Positions 23,566-35,399 of a DNA stretch of 64,000 nt are shown here, piece after piece. A program made the translations under genes and the position numbers. The notes beneath the pieces were generated by a model, which saw only the letters and a program-made list of their open reading frames with translations, did not search any database and had not been told where the DNA came from. Origin of the DNA: Musa acuminata AAA Group (taxonomy: Eukaryota > Streptophyta > Magnoliopsida > Zingiberales > Musaceae); NCBI RefSeq assembly GCF_036884655.1, contig NC_088342.1:14599501-14663500 (forward strand), read 5' to 3'. The number at the start of each line of letters is the position of its first letter. The first letter of the stretch is position 1.

Positions 23566-24917
23566 TTTCTGAAAATAAAGATGTAGCAGAAATGTATAAC
23601 ATGCAGATTTTGCAAGAAATAAACTATCAAGATATGGACTTCTATCTTAATATGCTCCCACTATTTTACTATCGAGTCACGCGACACCCTCAGCACGTAA
23701 AACGGAAGTCTCCGGCAGACTTCTAGTGGGGATCAGGATCCAATCAGCGTCTTAGTGTAACCTCGAGGGACTCGACCAATCACACTAAGCCTAAAAAGGT
23801 AGGCAACTCTTGCCGATCACAACTCCTTGTGATTCCCATCCTGTTCGGCCTCCGAATCACCATGGCCTCGAGGGACTCGACCAACCATGATGCTCGGTTA
23901 AGTCAACACCTTCGTTACAAGATGAGTCTGATTTGATGATATACCCTCGAGGGACTCGACCAAGCATACCATGCCCTCAGGTCACCGGTGACATCTCTAT
24001 GTCGTAAGCAAGATAGCGAATCGCGATATAAGTGAGTCTCGAGGGACTCGACCAACTCAACCTACACCGGGAATCGGTTCCTACTCATAACGATGGAAGG
24101 CCACGTGGGTCAATCTAATTGCCTCACGTTTACCGACTTAATATTATCGAGAGATGTTTCTATATTTGGTCTCCTAATATGACATGTCACACATATACAT
24201 ATTTAATATATATCTACATCGCATGCAAATATATATACATATCTAGTATGTGTATAAGCAATCACACCAGATGATCATGGACCACAACCTAATATGATTA
24301 GGCCCGAGCCAGTAGGCCTAATCACTCACATCAAGATCTATGTGTGCAACGGTGCATCTCCATGCCCTGTGATCGTCCATCTCGTCCTCGTCGGTTTCGT
24401 CGACATCTTGATGCATCTCCATGCAACACGATCGTCCGTCTCGTGGGTCCCGCTATCGCATCCACGCTCCTACTGCACCTCCTCATGTGATTACAACTTA
24501 ATCATAGGCACGCAGGCCCGACAATAAACGAGAAATATAATGGAGGTTCACAGACCTCAATAATAATAATCACAAGTACACACATCACACGGTTCATGAT
24601 CATCCGTCCACACATCATACATCACATGTATAAATAATCATCATCATGTAGGACTACTAGATAATAATAAAAATAATAATCAACTAAACATTTTAATTAA
24701 TTAATATTTTTTTGAAATCAGGGACATGTAGGGAATTTCTCAATTCCTAAGGGTATTTTCGTAATTTGGACAAAAGATAGAAACTGGAATTTCTCAAATT
24801 CCGAGGGGCAAAACTATCTTTTTTCCAGAAAACCCTAATGCCCTTTCCCCTTTTCGCTGCTGCCGCCGCCGCCACTTTGCCGGCGGCGGCCTGTGCGGCG
24901 GGGCGAGGGCACTGCCC
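23566..24917 (-). other. 5' leader of copia C2, with the same four hairpins
   Basis: The reverse counterpart of 490-1767. Hairpin cores reversed at 23762-23777, 23867-23882, 23946-23961 and 24038-24053. Where arms differ from C1 the changes keep pairing through G-U pairs. At 24917 the GC-rich leader joins LTR sequence directly. Confidence 0.75.
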
Positions 24918-25744
24918 TCAGTTACCGTGTACCGATAGTCCCTCATCCATCTAATATCCCAGAGACCGTATATCGAGCATGGTGTTGTCAGACCCATACG
25001 GTTTCTACTCGAGTCTCGCTCTAATCGGATTCTCCCGGAGAACTCTTTCTCTCTCAACCCGAATGACCCTAGCCAGGGATTTGTCTGAGCAAGAACACAT
25101 GGGATATTCCTCTCATGACGCCGAGAGTGGATGATCCTCTGTCGACACTCAATAGCCCTCGTAAGGTCGACTACCACTCCCAATGACCAACTGTACTAGA
25201 TCTGGGAACAGCCAAACCTATAAGTCTGGTATCAAAGAGTGGAGCACTCATACAGGACATCCTTGGTGTCTCAAGTCTAAGGACCAGATACACCACTAGG
25301 ACTACGGAATCGCTGTCTGACAATAAGGCATCATCAACCATCCAGCATTCCGTAAGCGGATCAATCAGTGAACTCATTCTCCAATGAGCACCTGTACTGT
25401 ATCCCTAGTGTCCCTACACGAGCAGCTATGAGACCAGCTGCATCCATCATATGGACGGGTATACAGCACACCAGTCTATCCGGTTATCACGATGTCCCTC
25501 TCGAGTAACCTATGACCGGGATTATTTAGGATATGTGTTTAAAGGTGAATCGATCTCATTATCGTGATCTCATCACGATCCGATTCCCATTGCATAAATC
25601 CAAGGACATCACAATATATATATATGCATTTATGCAATAGTTATAAAGTGATATACGCCAAAATATAATAAGCAAAAAGATTCTGTATCAAGTCACACGT
25701 GCCATCACTCACGTGCTTGGCTTGTTGGGCACCTATGACTAGCA
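24918..25744 (-). repeat. Copia C2 5' LTR, truncated
   Basis: Matches the U3-side of the C2 3' LTR (about 19140-19967) and ends at the CTAAC duplication. About 670 bp of LTR, the primer site and part of the leader are missing. The junction reads CTGCCCTC followed by AGTTACC; the LTR itself has CCTCAGTTACC at the matching place, so the two sides share CCTC. Confidence 0.88.
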
Positions 25745-25749
25745 CTAAC

Positions 25750-26275
25750 TCTTTGGAAGGGATCTTAAAATTTTATTAACAAGTTCAGAATCCGAGAAAC
25801 TTTTACCAAGTCCTTTTAGACCATTGACGACATCCATAAATTGGGTATATATATCTTCAATGGTCTCACTTGGTTTCATCTAAAACAACTCATAAGTATG
25901 GACTAAAAGATTAATTTTTGACTCCTTTACTCTACTAGTGCCTTCGTGAGTAACTTCGAGTGTGTGCCAAATATCAAAAGTCATTTCACAAATAGACACT
26001 CGATTGGACTCGTTTTTATCTAAAGCATAAAACAAGGCATCCATAGCCTTGGCATTTAAAGTGAAAGTCTTTATCTCCAACTCATTCCAATCGTTTATTG
26101 GAAGAAAAGACTTTTGAAAATCATTTTCGACAATGTTCCAAAGCTCAAAATCCATAGAAATCAGAAAAATCCTCATTCTAGTCTTTCAATATGTGTAATC
26201 CATTCCATTGAACATGGGCAGATGTGTAATTGAGTGACCCTCTTGGTTGCTAGCAAATGTTATCTCTCTTGGGTT
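25750..26275 (-). pseudogene. Element D gag, N-terminal half
   Basis: Minus strand, starting around 26275 after the primer site. Gag core residues are MRIFLISMDFELWNIVEND, ALDKNESNRVSICEMTFDIW and LEVTHEGTSRVKESKI. One stop near 25880. Interrupted by C2 at 25750 and resumed at 18467. Confidence 0.85.
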
Positions 26276-26312
26276 TTAAACCAAACGAGAGTGACCAAGC
26301 TCTAATACCAAT

Positions 26313-27552
26313 TGTTAGGATCAAGAGCGGCACTAACAAGGGAGGGGGGGGGGGGGGGGGGGTGAATTAGTGCAGCGAAAAAAAATGTTGATTGCGAAGA
26401 ATATTCGTTTCGATTCAATTTATTTCGTAAAGATATTGAACTTGAAAGCTTTCATAAGAGTGCAAAGAGAAGGTTAAGGAAATTTGTAGTAATGTAAATT
26501 GCATAAATAGAAAAGCAAACTAGAATTTAGAGTGGTTCGGTCATTGTGACCTACATCCACTTTCGATTCCTCCTCTGTTAAGATTACCAACGTCAATTAA
26601 TGGTCTTCCTTAAATAGGCAGAGATCAACCACCTCTTTACAGTGCTTTTTCCTTTTCATGAGTTTAGGAGATAATCCTTACAAGTCTCACACCTCTCTTG
26701 AATGATATACTTAGAAAAGGAGGAGGAGGACTCTAACACTTTTATAACACTTTAACACTTCAAAGATTCAAGATTATACCAACACTTTCGTACACTTTCA
26801 TGCAGAAAATAATGAGGTATTGATAGGCCCCAATGGCTTCAGAATTGGAGTAAAAAAGTATCACATCCTTGGATTTCGGGGTACTGGTAGTACCACCACC
26901 ATTACTGGGCGGTACTACCACCTGCAGTTTGATACTATGCAGTACCACCACCTAGTCTGGGTGGTACGACCACTTGACAAAGCTCGGAGATCGAGCTCTG
27001 GCGGTACCACTGCCTGACAGGGGTGATACCACCATCTGATAGCATTAACTGTCAACTGTACCACCGCTAAGAACACTTAGGAGACTGAGTCCCTAGCGGT
27101 GCCACCGCCGGTCGTGATTTTATATGCTGAATGAGCTATTCAATTTGGCCCAATTCAGCCCTGTGTAGGGCCCAATTGACCCCTAACTGGGTTAGTGGGA
27201 TCACCTCCTAATCCTAACTCAACTAATATTCCAACTATAATTAAGGCAAGCAATTAGTCTAGTATGTCGATTTTTCTCTCGACGATCCTCCAACGAACTT
27301 CTCGGTGAGTCTTCTGGTGCGCTTCTGGCAAACTCCCGATGAACTCTTGGCGATCTTCCAACGAACTCTTGGCGATCTTCAAACGATCTCTCGGTGAACT
27401 CCCGGTACATCATCCGAATCTTCAACTTTGGCCCATCATCTGCGTTACGCCTTACCGCTATCATAGTTAATCCTGAATACTTATCTCAACACATAGATTA
27501 TGTCAAACAATTTACCAATTGATTTCATCATCAAAATCCGAGATTCAATACA
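26313..27552 (-). repeat. Element D 5' LTR (1240 bp)
   Basis: Starts TGTTAGGATCAAGAGC, as in element B, and ends near TTCAATACA. Reading the minus strand it has a TATA-like box (TATCAATA, reverse of 26818-26825), a palindrome array upstream of it (about 26880-27110), and a run of 19 G near 26344-26362. It is shorter than the element B LTR and only partly alignable by eye. Confidence 0.8.
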
Positions 27553-27759
27553 ATCCACATAGAATAGAATTCTTAAGTTCTATCAGTAAACCATGAAACG
27601 GAAGACATTCTACGTAGGCTTGTCAAAGCCATGGGGCCATGCAGAGGAGCGCAAGCCAATAGCTCAGTCCCAACTTCAACTGATTGAGATATGCAGCAAG
27701 CTAAAGTTAGATGAATACATTCATATGATCATTATTTTTGTTTAATTAAAATAAAATTG
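27553..27759. other. Flank of element D with a short unidentified open frame
   Basis: Sequence outside the LTR of D and before recognisable LINE sequence. A plus-strand frame from 27592 reads MKRKTFYVGLSKPWGHAEER and runs about 50 codons to a stop near 27745. I do not recognise it. It may be a relic of pre-insertion DNA or chance. Confidence 0.3.
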
Positions 27760-28449
27760 ATATATAAAGTTTGGTTATTTGTCATAGCGATAGTGGGACT
27801 ACTATGGATTTTGTTCATGCTTTGATTATTTATCATAGAAGGAGGAATTGTATTCATGGTGATAAAATTGATAGTGAGACTATTATGAATCCTATTCTGA
27901 TTAGAAGCAAATTTATTGATTTTTACTCTTAGACGTGGAGGGATGATAAGCCTACTATGCTTCGTCCATCTTGACTAATTTTTTTTATTAAGATATTTCA
28001 CTAAGTATCTTTGATTGTTTAATTCAACTATTTAGTCGTAATAAAATCTATGAGATGTCAATTCCCTAGGTCTAGGAAAATGTTTTGACCCTAATGATTT
28101 TACTTTAGAGTTTTATAGATTTTATTTAGATATTATATTTGATTATATGATCCAAGTCTTTTTGGACTTTTTTTTATCATGTTGTGCTTTCTCTGGACTA
28201 AGATTTTTTTTTATTTTTATCCCAAAGATCGATAATCATGAGTAGCTCAAGGATTTTTGTCCTATATCTCTTTGCAATATGAATTACTGCATTCTTTCCA
28301 AAGTCCTCACTAACAAGATCAAGACTTGTTTAGATTCTCTTATTTCCTAAAGAGTAATTTGCTTTTATTTCAGATAGGTTTATCCATAATAATATCTTGG
28401 TGACCTATCGATATGGCTCATTCTATATATAATTTTAAGAGAACGTCTC
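27760..28449 (+). pseudogene. LINE-1, RT left part
   Basis: Degenerate L1-type LINE ORF2 with stops and frameshifts. Recognisable RT residues are KCFDPNDFTLEFYRFYLDII, FFIFIPKIDNHE and FCPISLCNMNYCILSKVLTN (about 28090-28320), which correspond to the fingers of plant LINE RT. It ends at the GTCTC duplication where gypsy-A inserted. The LINE appears 5'-truncated: no endonuclease is visible. Confidence 0.75.
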
Positions 28450-28885
28450 TGTTAGGACTCTAGCTTGGAAAGTCCTAATTGAGAGGGACATTCATGTAAA
28501 ATTGTTAGGACTTTAGCTAGGAGAGTCCTAATTGAGAGGGACATTCTGTTAGAACTCTAGTTAGGAGAGTCCTAATCGAGATGGGCATTCATGTAGGAGG
28601 TTTTTTCTTAGAGAAGAATTAGGAGTTGTAAGGGAATATGAGTCTTGAGTAGGAGTCCTATTAGGAGTTGGTTAGAAGTAAGAGTCTTAAGTAGGAGTCT
28701 TATTAGGAGTTAGGGTTTAGAAACCCTATAAATAGCCATGTATTCCTTCTCTTTTTAAGCAATAGATGAATCTTTTCTGCAGCCTTTGAGCAGCAACTTG
28801 GAGGGAGGAACCCCTATAGAGTTCCAAGGAGGCCGATCCCCTAAAGAGATCAACCCCAAGTTTAGAATCTGCAAGGGTTCTAACA
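28450..28885 (+). repeat. Gypsy-A 5' LTR (436 bp)
   Basis: TGTTAGGACTC to GGTTCTAACA. The U3 begins with about three copies of a 42-bp unit, each opening with TGTTAG(G/A)ACT like the LTR itself. TATA box TATAAATA at 28727-28734. Confidence 0.92.
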
Positions 28886-30167
28886 CCTGGTATCAGAGCA
28901 GCGTTCTTGGCATCTCGCTGCCCTTCCACAGCCATCCATCAACCCTCCACAACCTCCCAAAGCAATTCCCATAATTGCTTAAAAGATCGTCGCCGAATTC
29001 CGCCATCATCTCCACCACCGTGGATCATCCTTTGATCTCCCCGTGAATTGCAACAGATTCTGGTTTCCTACCTTACTGCTGCTGCAATTTAGTTATCCTT
29101 ATTCGAAAATCCAAAAAAAAAAAACTGTTCCTATATTGCTGCATAAACCTTTCGTCACAAAGTTTTCATCTCTACGACGAAAGATACATTGCAGAATTCC
29201 AACCGCATAGCACCATCTGTTTGATCTTACTACTGTGCTTTTTCTATCCAAATTTCTATGAAATTTTTATGACATCTTTGATACTTCCTAACAGCAGATT
29301 TCCCTTTGGTTTTCTCAAAAAATTCTCAATATAAACCATTGATTTTTTTACATCTAATCTGCTATACTTGAAAATCTGCACTATAAAATTTCAGCCGCAT
29401 AGCACTGTTTGTTTGATCTTGATACTATATTGTTTCTATCCAAATCTCTATGAAATTTTTATGATAGCTTTGACACTTCCTAACAGTGGATTTTCCTTTG
29501 GTTTTATCAAAAAAATTCTCAAAATAAACTACTGATCTTTTATGTCCAATCTGCTATACTTAAAAATCTGTGCTGCAGAAAATTTCAGCGGCATATTGTT
29601 GCCTTAACCCATCTATTTGCAATCTTTTTTGAATGAAATTTCTTATACACTTCATAGATCATCTTGGCTTCCATCTAAAATTGATATATTAAGGAATTCA
29701 TCTCTAAAAATGATTTTGTGTTACTGCAAATTTTCATCGTAACCCGCTGAAATTTTTCGACGACAATTCTGCTATCGCAACTTGCACCAATTTTTTTGCT
29801 GTTATACTGCCGAAATTCTCTTGATTAAATTAGACATCCTTGCTGTCATATAATCTGTGATTTTGCTATTAATTCCCTCCTCAATTCTCTTAAGTTTTTG
29901 GTAGAAATTATATCGAGAAACCATTATTTCTTCGACGACAATTCTACTCTTATAAGACAGCACATACTTGCTGCAACCTCCACTGATTTCTATCAAACCT
30001 TTGCTGCCATCTACCACAGATCCAAAACTTTCATCCACAGCCCTAAAACTCTGCCAAACCACACCCTCAAACTGCACCCAAAACTGCCACAAAACAAGCC
30101 TAAATCGTAGTCTACATCCACTGATCCACCAACCCTTTCGACCATCACTTCTCTCAACCTATACATG
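28886..30167 (+). other. Gypsy-A leader with tandem repeat
   Basis: Non-coding, starting with the tRNA-Met primer site. A unit of about 190 bp is repeated roughly twice between about 29190 and 29600, recognisable by CCGCATAGCAC, TATCCAAAT and CACTTCCTAACAG-type words. Gypsy-E's leader (41237-41767) is only about 530 bp and lacks the duplication. Confidence 0.7.
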
Positions 30168-31436
30168 CCTTTAACCTAACAACAAAAGAGAGATCTTAAC
30201 ATCATAGATTTGGAGACATATACTATAGCATCTAAGGAGGCAATCAATGCTAAATTCGAAGCCTTGGAGGCGCGAATGGAGGATAAGATTCGGACGCTCT
30301 TTACTGAACTCAGATTGGGCCGACCACTAAGCCCGAAGAAATCACATCAAGGAGAGAGCTTTGCCCAATCACACCAAGCCCAAAGATATGACTTCCAAGA
30401 GAGGGGAAGCTCTATGACCAACCCCAACTATCCATGCATGAGAGTGGACTTCCCTAGATGGGAAGAAGGAGACCCAATTGGTTGGATCTCGCGCGCGGAG
30501 CGATATTTTCGGTACCATAAAATCGCGGATGCATCTATGGTGAAAATTGCAGCTATATATCTTGAAGGGGATGCTATACAGTGGTTTGACTGGTTTGAAC
30601 ATACTTATGGAGTCCTTTCATGGTGACAATTCAAAGAAGGACTGCTGATCCGCTTCAGACCAACCGATTACGAGAATATTGACGGACAACTAGCAAAGAT
30701 CCGACAAACCTCTACCATTCAAGAGTACCAAACCAGGTTTGAAAGGTTATCTAATCAAACTCATGATTGGCCTCAAAAATAACTATTGAGGACCTTCATT
30801 GAGGGCTTGAAGCCGGAGATCCGAGGAGAAGTTAAAGCGCGACAACCGTATACGCTTATGGCAGCCATCTCTTTCGCACGACATCAAGAGGAGCAATTGA
30901 ACCATGAAGCTCGGAGGACTAGGGTCGCTCTTCAACCAGTAATATTGAAGCCCTTAGCCCCCCCTACTGTCGACCAAGTCCCTACACCAAAGAGGATAAC
31001 AAGAGAAGAGCTTCGGGAGCAATATGCGAAGGGGTTATGTTGGCATTGTGACGAGCCGTGGAGCCGTGAGCATCGCTGTAGTAAAGGGGGACTTCTTATG
31101 ATTGAACTGATAGAAGAAGAGGTCATTGAACATCCAAAAGAGAGTATTGAACATGAAGAAGAAGATGCAGAAGAAGAGCCACAACTGACCGAAGTTACGG
31201 TACATACACTAGCTGGCTACTCAAACCCGCAAACGATGAAAGTTGGAGGCCTTCTCAAACAACAACTGATCACTGTTCTCATCGACACGGGTAGCACTAA
31301 TAACTTCCTAAACAGTAAGGTTGCTGTCCATATGAACTTACCTATTGAGAATTGCAGCAGGTTTGTCGTTAAGGTCGCCAACGGACGGATTTTGAAGTGT
31401 GATCATAGGTGCCCGCAGGTGAAACTATTGCTGTAG
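30168..31436 (+). pseudogene. Gypsy-A gag and protease
   Basis: Starts at 30168 by comparison with gypsy-E (MPLT then QQKR), but codon 5 is TAA here. Gag core includes MRVDFPRWEEGDPIGWISRA and YLEGDAIQWFDWFEHTYG; further stops lie near 30625 and 30780. A zinc-binding motif CWHCDEPWSREHRC is at about 31038. Protease VLIDTGSTNNFLNS is at about 31275. The frame ends at TAG (31434-31436), at the same codon where gypsy-E has TAA. Confidence 0.88.
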
Positions 31437-33400
31437 GACCAAGAGATAATTGCAGATTTCTTCCTCCTCCCTCTTGATGATCTTAAGGCCATACTCAGAA
31501 TTAAATGGTTGATGACATTAGGTGATATTTCTTGGAATTTTATGTAACTAATTATAAAATTTTACAGTAAGGAGAAACAGGTGATACTACACGGGAAACG
31601 TGAGGGCGACGTAACGACGATTTGCACACAACAAATGGAGAAGGTTTTGCATAAAGCATGCAGTGGCTTTTTGGTATAACTTGAGCAGCAAACTAAGGGA
31701 GAGCCAACAAAATTTGAAGATCCAAATCTACATCCTTTGCTTGCTGAATTTTCAGATATATTTGACGAACCGCACAACCTACCTCTTACCCGTCGTTTTG
31801 ATCATTGTATAACGATTCTTCCAGGCAAATCTCCAGCAAATGCTCAGCCATATTAGTATCCACATCTCCAGAAGGATGAAATAGAAAGGATTGTAAAAGA
31901 GATGCTCAAAACAGGAGTTATTCGGCCATGTTGCAGCTCCTACTCTTCACCGGTGCTCCTCATACGAAAGAAGGATGGAATATGGCGATTATGTGTTGAT
32001 TACCGAGCTCTCAATGGCATAACCATCAAGGATAAATATCCTATTCTAGTAGTAGATGAGTTGCTAAGGGAGCACAAATCTTCACAAAGTTGGACCTTCG
32101 ATCCGGGTATCATCAAATACGAGTATGCGAAGAAGACATACCGAAAACCACCTTTTGAACACACAATAACCACTATGAATTTTTGCTTTCTTCAAAAGAA
32201 GGTGGAATATCTTGGGCATATCATATCAGAGGAAGGTGTGGCAGTAGACCCCTTCAAAATTGGAGCAATGCAAAACTGGCTGACCCCAAGGAACATAAAA
32301 TTGCTACATGGCTTTTTGGGTTTAACAGGCTACTACTGCAAGTTCGTGAAAAACTATGGAGAGATTAGTGCACCAGTTACTTCCTTACTGAAAAAATATG
32401 TCTTCCAATGGTCGGACAGAGCCTCCGCTGCCTTCGACAAACTTAAGGCAGCCATGACGACGACGCCGGTGCTAACACTACCAGATTTCAACTGACCCTT
32501 CATTATTGAGGCCGACGCATCTGAAGTCGGAATTGGAACCATTCTCATGCAAGATGGTCAACCACTCACATACACTAGCAAGGCATTATCTCCCTCCCAT
32601 CAAAATAAGTCAATATATGATAAGGAGATGCTTGCCATTGTGCGCGCAGCAACGAGGTGGAGACCCTACTTGATTGGTCGACGATTTCAAATTAAAACCG
32701 ACCATAAAAGCCTCAAGTACTTTTTGGAGCGAAAGATATCATCCCCTAAGCAGCAAAAATGGGTAACAAAACTTCTTGGATTTGATTATGAAATAACTTA
32801 CAAAAAGGGGAAAGAGAATGTTCTTGCAGATGTGTTTTCGCAGCTACCTGAGCAAGCTGAATTTTCAGTCGTTTTACTTCCAACCAGCGACTTCCTTGAG
32901 GATATTAAGATAGAATGGCAGGAACATTCGGTGACCAGTAAGATAAAAAAAAAAAATTAGAGGAAGCACCAAGCTCCGTGGCTCATTACAATCGGGACTC
33001 AAAAGAATTATTCTATAAGGGATGCATTGTGCTTGTGACAAATTCTACTTGCATCTTCAAGAGCAGATTTTGGACAAAGTTATTCCATATGCAGGGTACT
33101 AAATTGAAAAGGAGTGCGACATATCACCCATAAACCAACAGCCAGACGGAAGTTTTAAATAGGTGCTTGGAGATAGCCCAAAGCCACCCACCAAATATGA
33201 CTACCCAAAGAGAACTCCAGACCCAGCCAAGTGCCATTATTGATCAACGGATCGTGACTCGACGACGATGACCCACTAATGAAGTGCTAATACAGTGGGC
33301 GAACCTACCAATAGAAGATGCCACATGGGAGAACTATGACGATTTGAAGATCAAATTCCTAGAATTCACGAATCATCAGCCTCGAGGACAAGGCTGATTT
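31437..33400 (+). pseudogene. Gypsy-A pol: RT, RNase H, integrase remnant
   Basis: RT from about 31860 ([30 protein letters not shown]). It jumps from the ELL segment to [16 protein letters not shown], so the palm with the catalytic Asp pair is deleted. RNase H/connection at 32370-32960 ([18 protein letters not shown], [29 protein letters not shown]). After 32960 only scraps of integrase remain (about 33050-33180), followed by a chromodomain-like end (LIQWANLPIEDATWENYDD, about 33285-33345). Confidence 0.88.
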
Positions 33401-33414
33401 GAAGAGGGCGGGTC

Positions 33415-33840
33415 TGTTAGGACTCTAGCTTGGAGAGTCCTAATTGAGAGGGACATTCATGTAAAACTGTTAGGACTTTAGCTAGGAGAGTCCTAATTGA
33501 GAGGGACATTATGTTAGAACTCTAGCTAGGAGAGTCCTAATTGAGAGGGGCATTCATGTAGGAGGTTTTTTCTTAGAGAAGAATTAGGAGTTGTAAGGGA
33601 ATAGGAGTCTTGAGTAGGAGTCCTATTAGGAGTTGGTTAGAAGTAAGAGTCTTAAGTAGGAGTTAGGGTTTAGAAACCCTATAAATAGCCATGTATTCCT
33701 TCTCTTTTCTTAAGCAATAGATGAATCTTTTCTGCAGCCTTTGAGCAGCAACTTTGAGGGAGAAACCCCTATAGAGTTCCAAGGAGGCCGATCCCCTAAA
33801 GAGATCAACCCCAAGTTTAGAATCTGCAAGGGTTCTAACA
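33415..33840 (+). repeat. Gypsy-A 3' LTR (426 bp)
   Basis: Same ends as the 5' LTR, about 10 bp shorter through a small deletion in the region around 33655. Followed by the GTCTC duplication. Confidence 0.92.
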
Positions 33841-33845
33841 GTCTC

Positions 33846-34819
33846 CTCTTGTTATAATTAAATTGGATCTCGAGGAAGCTTATGATCATTTATCACGAGA
33901 TGCTATTATTAGGGTACTAAAGATGATTAATTTTTTAAATCAATTTACAAATTGAATTTACTAATATATCTTCTCTTCTTTTCTTGCCTAATTAAGAAAT
34001 ATTTTTAGGGGTCAGTGTGGGATTAGATAAGGTGACCTAATATCTCCTTAACTTTATATTTTGATTGCTCATATCTTTATTTTTATACTTAATGACGCTT
34101 ATGATAAGAAACTTATCACCCCTTCTAATTTTAAACGTAAATTTAAAATTTATCATCACATGTATGTAGACGATATTTTTCTTTGCTTTATGGCTAACAA
34201 ACGATTGTGTGACACTATTAGAAATATTTTTCATCTTTAGAAGACCCTTACTAATTGAAAGATTAATTTATCTAAATCTAAGATTTTTTTCCCAAAGAGT
34301 ACTTATAGAAGTATAATAGGAGGGGTATTTATTACACTTTTATGTTAATGAGGGATATTTTCCTTTTAAATACCTAGGGACACTTATTGCTTCTAGACGG
34401 GTTAGTAAAGCCCATCTTTTGATTTGGTGTAGCCTATTGTTGATAGGATTGTGAATTGGCAGAGACCTGTTTATCACAAGTGGATCATATTATTCTAATT
34501 AATTCTATTCTGAACTTCATTCCTCTTTATTTCTCAATCCCGTCTTGGATACCAAATGTTATCATTGATGGGGTTATGAGATATGTTATGAAGTTTCTTT
34601 AGGGTAATAGTGAGAACTCTCAAAGTCTTCATCTCCTTCCATGGGAGATGGTGGCTCTTCCTAAGCATGAGGGAGGCTTGAGTATTAAGGACCTTCATAT
34701 TATGAAATTTGCCTTGTAAGGGAGGAGGATTGAGGTGGTATGGTTATGTTGACCTTTAAAACTTGTATTTCTCTTAAGTTGGTATATATGTTCTGGGGGG
34801 TTTTAATTCCTTTCTTATG

Positions 34820-34823
<4 letters not shown>
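33846..34823 (+). pseudogene. LINE-1, RT right part
   Basis: Continues the LINE after gypsy-A. RT motifs: KLDLEEAYDHLSRDAI-like (about 33863), a RQGDP-like region (34015), and the catalytic YVDDIFLCF (about 34165-34190) within the frame KFKIYHHMYVDDIFLCFMAN. Then come KYLGTLIASRRVSKAHL and WRDPWEMVALPKHEGG-type thumb residues to about 34720. Multiple stops. Confidence 0.8.

Positions 34824-34857
<34 letters not shown>
34824..34857. repeat. TA dinucleotide microsatellite
   Basis: About 17 TA units at the downstream edge of LINE-1; it could mark or derive from the LINE 3' tail. Confidence 0.9.
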
Positions 34858-34859
<2 letters not shown>

Positions 34860-35399
34860 AAGGGAATAAGGCTTCTAATTGGCTAGCAACACATGCTAGA
34901 ATAACCAGAGAGATATTTGTTTGGAGCAGGAAGTGACCCTCTCAACTGATCAGTTTTGTGTGCTCTGATCTACAGAGCTCTTCTTATATTTCTACAGTTT
35001 AGTTAATATGATTTTACTTTTAATCATAAAATCATGGTATATTATAAAGTTTAATCATATTAGAAATGTGATAAGGAATCTGCTGGAAATACTATATTAG
35101 CATGGTATATGAAGAGAATATTTTTTCCTTAAATCAATGGTTACATAATTTATACTATATCATACAATCCTTCTACATATATATTTCACTAATATTAAAC
35201 TAAATAAGGGCTTTTTGTGCCCACTATCACTAAAATATTAAACTGGCAGATTGATTTGTTATTAAGCTAAGTAGTTATGAAATAAGTCATATTTACAAGC
35301 AAAGCAAGAGAATAAAGAAACTCCTTGTTTGATTTAGACTTCTAACCTATCTAATTTGCCTCTCTAATCACGAGAATATAAGAATAAACATAATTATTG
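34858..35399. other. AT-rich stretch, nothing identified
   Basis: No gene, known repeat or motif recognised between LINE-1 and the first LINE-2 homology. Confidence 0.5.

Larger units (their letters stand above)
18473..25744 (-). mobile_element. Copia C2 (Angela/Tork-like), inverse copy of C1
   Basis: Bounded by TGTTGGGAAATC at 18473 and CTATGACTAGCA at 25744, with CTAAC duplicated on both sides. The 3' LTR (18473-19967) is complete. The 5' LTR is truncated: 24918-25744 carries only its U3-side 827 bp and is fused directly to the internal leader, so the U5 end and primer site are gone. Pol is broken and an internal block of about 220 bp is missing between protease and integrase. It lies in gag of element D. 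C1 and C2 are in opposite orientation about 3.4 kb apart. Confidence 0.9.
15095..27552 (-). mobile_element. Element D: degenerate SIRE/Maximus-like copia, host of C1 and C2
   Basis: A minus-strand copia with LTR (26313-27552), primer site (TTGGTATTAGAGC-like, reversed at 26300-26312), gag (26275-25750, then 18467-17448), protease, integrase and RT down to 15095. C2 interrupts gag at a CTAAC duplication (18468-18472 and 25745-25749). C1 interrupts RT at 15095, so the remaining pol and the 3' LTR must lie left of the window or be lost. Many stops and frameshifts are present. Gag and LTR layout resemble element B, but the sequences are well diverged. Confidence 0.85.
28450..33840 (+). mobile_element. 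Gypsy-A: Ty3/gypsy chromovirus, internally deleted
   Basis: LTRs 28450-28885 and 33415-33840, perfect GTCTC duplication (28445-28449, 33841-33845), primer site TGGTATCAGAGC at 28888-28899, and purine tract GAAGAGGGCGGG before the 3' LTR. Internal order is gag, protease, RT, RNase H, integrase remnant, chromodomain. The central RT and most of the integrase are deleted. The short LTRs, chromodomain and protein resemblance suggest a Reina-like chromovirus; that lineage call is tentative. Gypsy-E is a fuller relative. Confidence 0.92.

Noticed and set aside
24794..25183. 129-codon minus-strand frame at the C2 leader/LTR fusion
   Set aside because: It crosses a deletion junction between non-coding leader and LTR sequence; an accident of the fusion.
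319..25744. C1 and C2 as one very large element with terminal inverted repeats
   Set aside because: Each has its own LTR ends and internal domains; C2 has its own duplication; the sequence between them is element D pol and gag in order.
34037..34234. Minus-strand frame inside LINE-1
   Set aside because: Antisense to the LINE RT catalytic region, which is the clear match on the plus strand.
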